Source: Nitrosospira sp. (GTDB taxonomy: Bacteria; Pseudomonadota; Gammaproteobacteria; Burkholderiales; Nitrosomonadaceae). From it: a DNA stretch of 6,263 nt. The DNA is taken from assembly GCA_030453055.1 (NCBI GenBank), contig JAKDLC010000130.1, positions 1 through 6,263 of the forward strand. The letters are read 5' to 3'. This document shows positions 5,508 through 6,263 of this stretch, piece after piece. Positions within the stretch are counted from its first letter, which is position 1. Each line of letters begins with the position of its first letter. Made by a program: the position numbers and the translations under genes. The notes below the pieces were generated by a model that saw only the letters and a program-made list of their open reading frames with translations, was not told where the DNA came from and made no database searches.

Positions 5508-6263
5508 TCAATGCAGGTGCATGGGCGCGACTTCGCCTTCTTCGGGGAATTCGGCGTGCACCGCTTCGCCGTCCGGATTCGGAAACAGCGGTGCGCCACA
5601 TTCCTCACAATACTCCAGAAGGAAGCGATTTTCCAGCAATGTCGTATGAGCGATACCGCATTCCCGCAATGTCGTTTCGATTTGCACCACCGTATCGCTA
5701 TTTTCGTCCTCGTCGCCTACCAACGCCCAGACGATGCCATAAAGCACGTCGTCGCGGTCTTTAAGCGTGAAACTTACACGATATTCTTCCAACCATTGGT
5801 CATAAAAAGGCGCGATTACCGCGCGCAGTCTGTTTGGAGAAATATTCAAGGTGGATTGCAGAAAATCAACGGTGGCATGCATGGAATAGGGGCGCGCGAG
5901 GCGATCCGCCGTACGCCATGCCGAAAAAAAACCGTCCGGCATCAACAATTCGAACGCGCAACCCTGAAACAGCGGCCGCAAAGCTTCGGCGCCCTGAGTT
6001 TGCCATGCAAGCAATATTTCCTCTTTGGAAAACTTTGCCTTGACCAAATTGCCGGCGCCTTTATCCTCGCCAGTCCCGTCGGATTCCTGCCAGCGAAACA
6101 TGGGCTTTCCTTGTTGCACGGCAATCGCACCCAGAAGATAACGCGTATCAGAAAGGAAACGCCCGGTTTCAGCCAGTTGGCGTGGATTCACATGCAAGTC
6201 CCGCTTTCCTGCCACCGCCGCCGTCCACAGTTTGTCGGCCAGTTCATGGGTAAGATGATAGCC
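5508..6263 (-). CDS. DUF2863 family protein, N-terminal part beyond the window
   Basis: The last 251 residues of a cytosolic protein of unknown function, matching the betaproteobacterial DUF2863 family (about 400 residues from memory). The frame is open to the right edge and begins G-Y-H-L-T-H-E-L-A-D, so the GTG at 6215 is internal. Counting from that GTG codon, family-like blocks are DTRYLLGAIAVQQGKPMFRW (23-42), CAFELLMPDGFF (86-97), ARPYSMHATVDFLQSTLNI (107-125), RAVIAPFYDQWLEEYRVSFT (131-150), LYGIVWALVGDEDEN (158-172) and a C-terminal EYCEECGAPLFPNPDGE (201-217). The CxxC (Cys203, Cys206) followed by His220 and a tail MHLH suggests a small metal-binding site, but fewer than four cysteines are present. 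No signal peptide or membrane segment is visible. It lies 57 bases upstream of yciB on the same strand. The family call is confident; the function is unknown. Confidence 0.85.
   Translation of the reverse strand, partial: GYHLTHELADKLWTAAVAGKRDLHVNPRQLAETGRFLSDTRYLLGAIAVQQGKPMFRWQESDGTGEDKGAGNLVKAKFSKEEILLAWQTQGAEALRPLFQGCAFELLMPDGFFSAWRTADRLARPYSMHATVDFLQSTLNISPNRLRAVIAPFYDQWLEEYRVSFTLKDRDDVLYGIVWALVGDEDENSDTVVQIETTLRECGIAHTTLLENRFLLEYCEECGAPLFPNPDGEAVHAEFPEEGEVAPMHLH

Overview
The window looks like a chromosomal housekeeping segment from a betaproteobacterium. Protein wording and gene order most resemble ammonia oxidisers of the Nitrosomonadaceae (Nitrosospira/Nitrosomonas). That placement is a judgement from recognised families (a DUF2863 protein, the septation protein A - YciI - BolA - parvulin order, lplT beside alr), not a database result. 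Base composition is even and I see no prophage, toxin-antitoxin, CRISPR or tRNA/rRNA gene.

Layout, left to right. (1) 1-458, plus strand: the 3' part of a TPM-domain protein, cut by the window edge. (2) 459-621: a convergent gap holding an inverted pair of REP-like hairpins, a REPIN-style arrangement. (3) 622-1896, minus strand: lplT, a lysophospholipid flippase, with a TTG start. (4) 1897-2232: a 336-base divergent gap between lplT and alr. About half of it is a 159-bp imperfect palindrome centred on base 2041 with 18-bp near-perfect ends, resembling a decayed miniature inverted-repeat element. (5) 2233-3306, plus strand: alr, alanine racemase. (6) 3307-3508: a convergent gap with a very clear bidirectional intrinsic terminator. 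(7) 3509-5450, minus strand: a compact operon, transcribed yciB - yciI - bolA - parvulin isomerase, with a TGATG junction, an ATGA junction and a 12-base gap. (8) 5508-6263, minus strand: the C-terminal part of a DUF2863 protein, 57 bases upstream of yciB and possibly in the same transcript.

The common theme is the cell envelope. LplT moves lysophospholipids inward for re-acylation, Alr supplies D-alanine for peptidoglycan, YciB is an inner-membrane protein tied to envelope synthesis and septation, and the parvulin is a predicted periplasmic folding factor. BolA is a cytosolic partner of monothiol glutaredoxins, also linked to morphology. The protein-coding content is ordinary. The parts most worth a second look are the two non-coding inverted-repeat structures and the Shine-Dalgarno-less, overlap-type start of alr. 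I did not find a convincing new biological system here.
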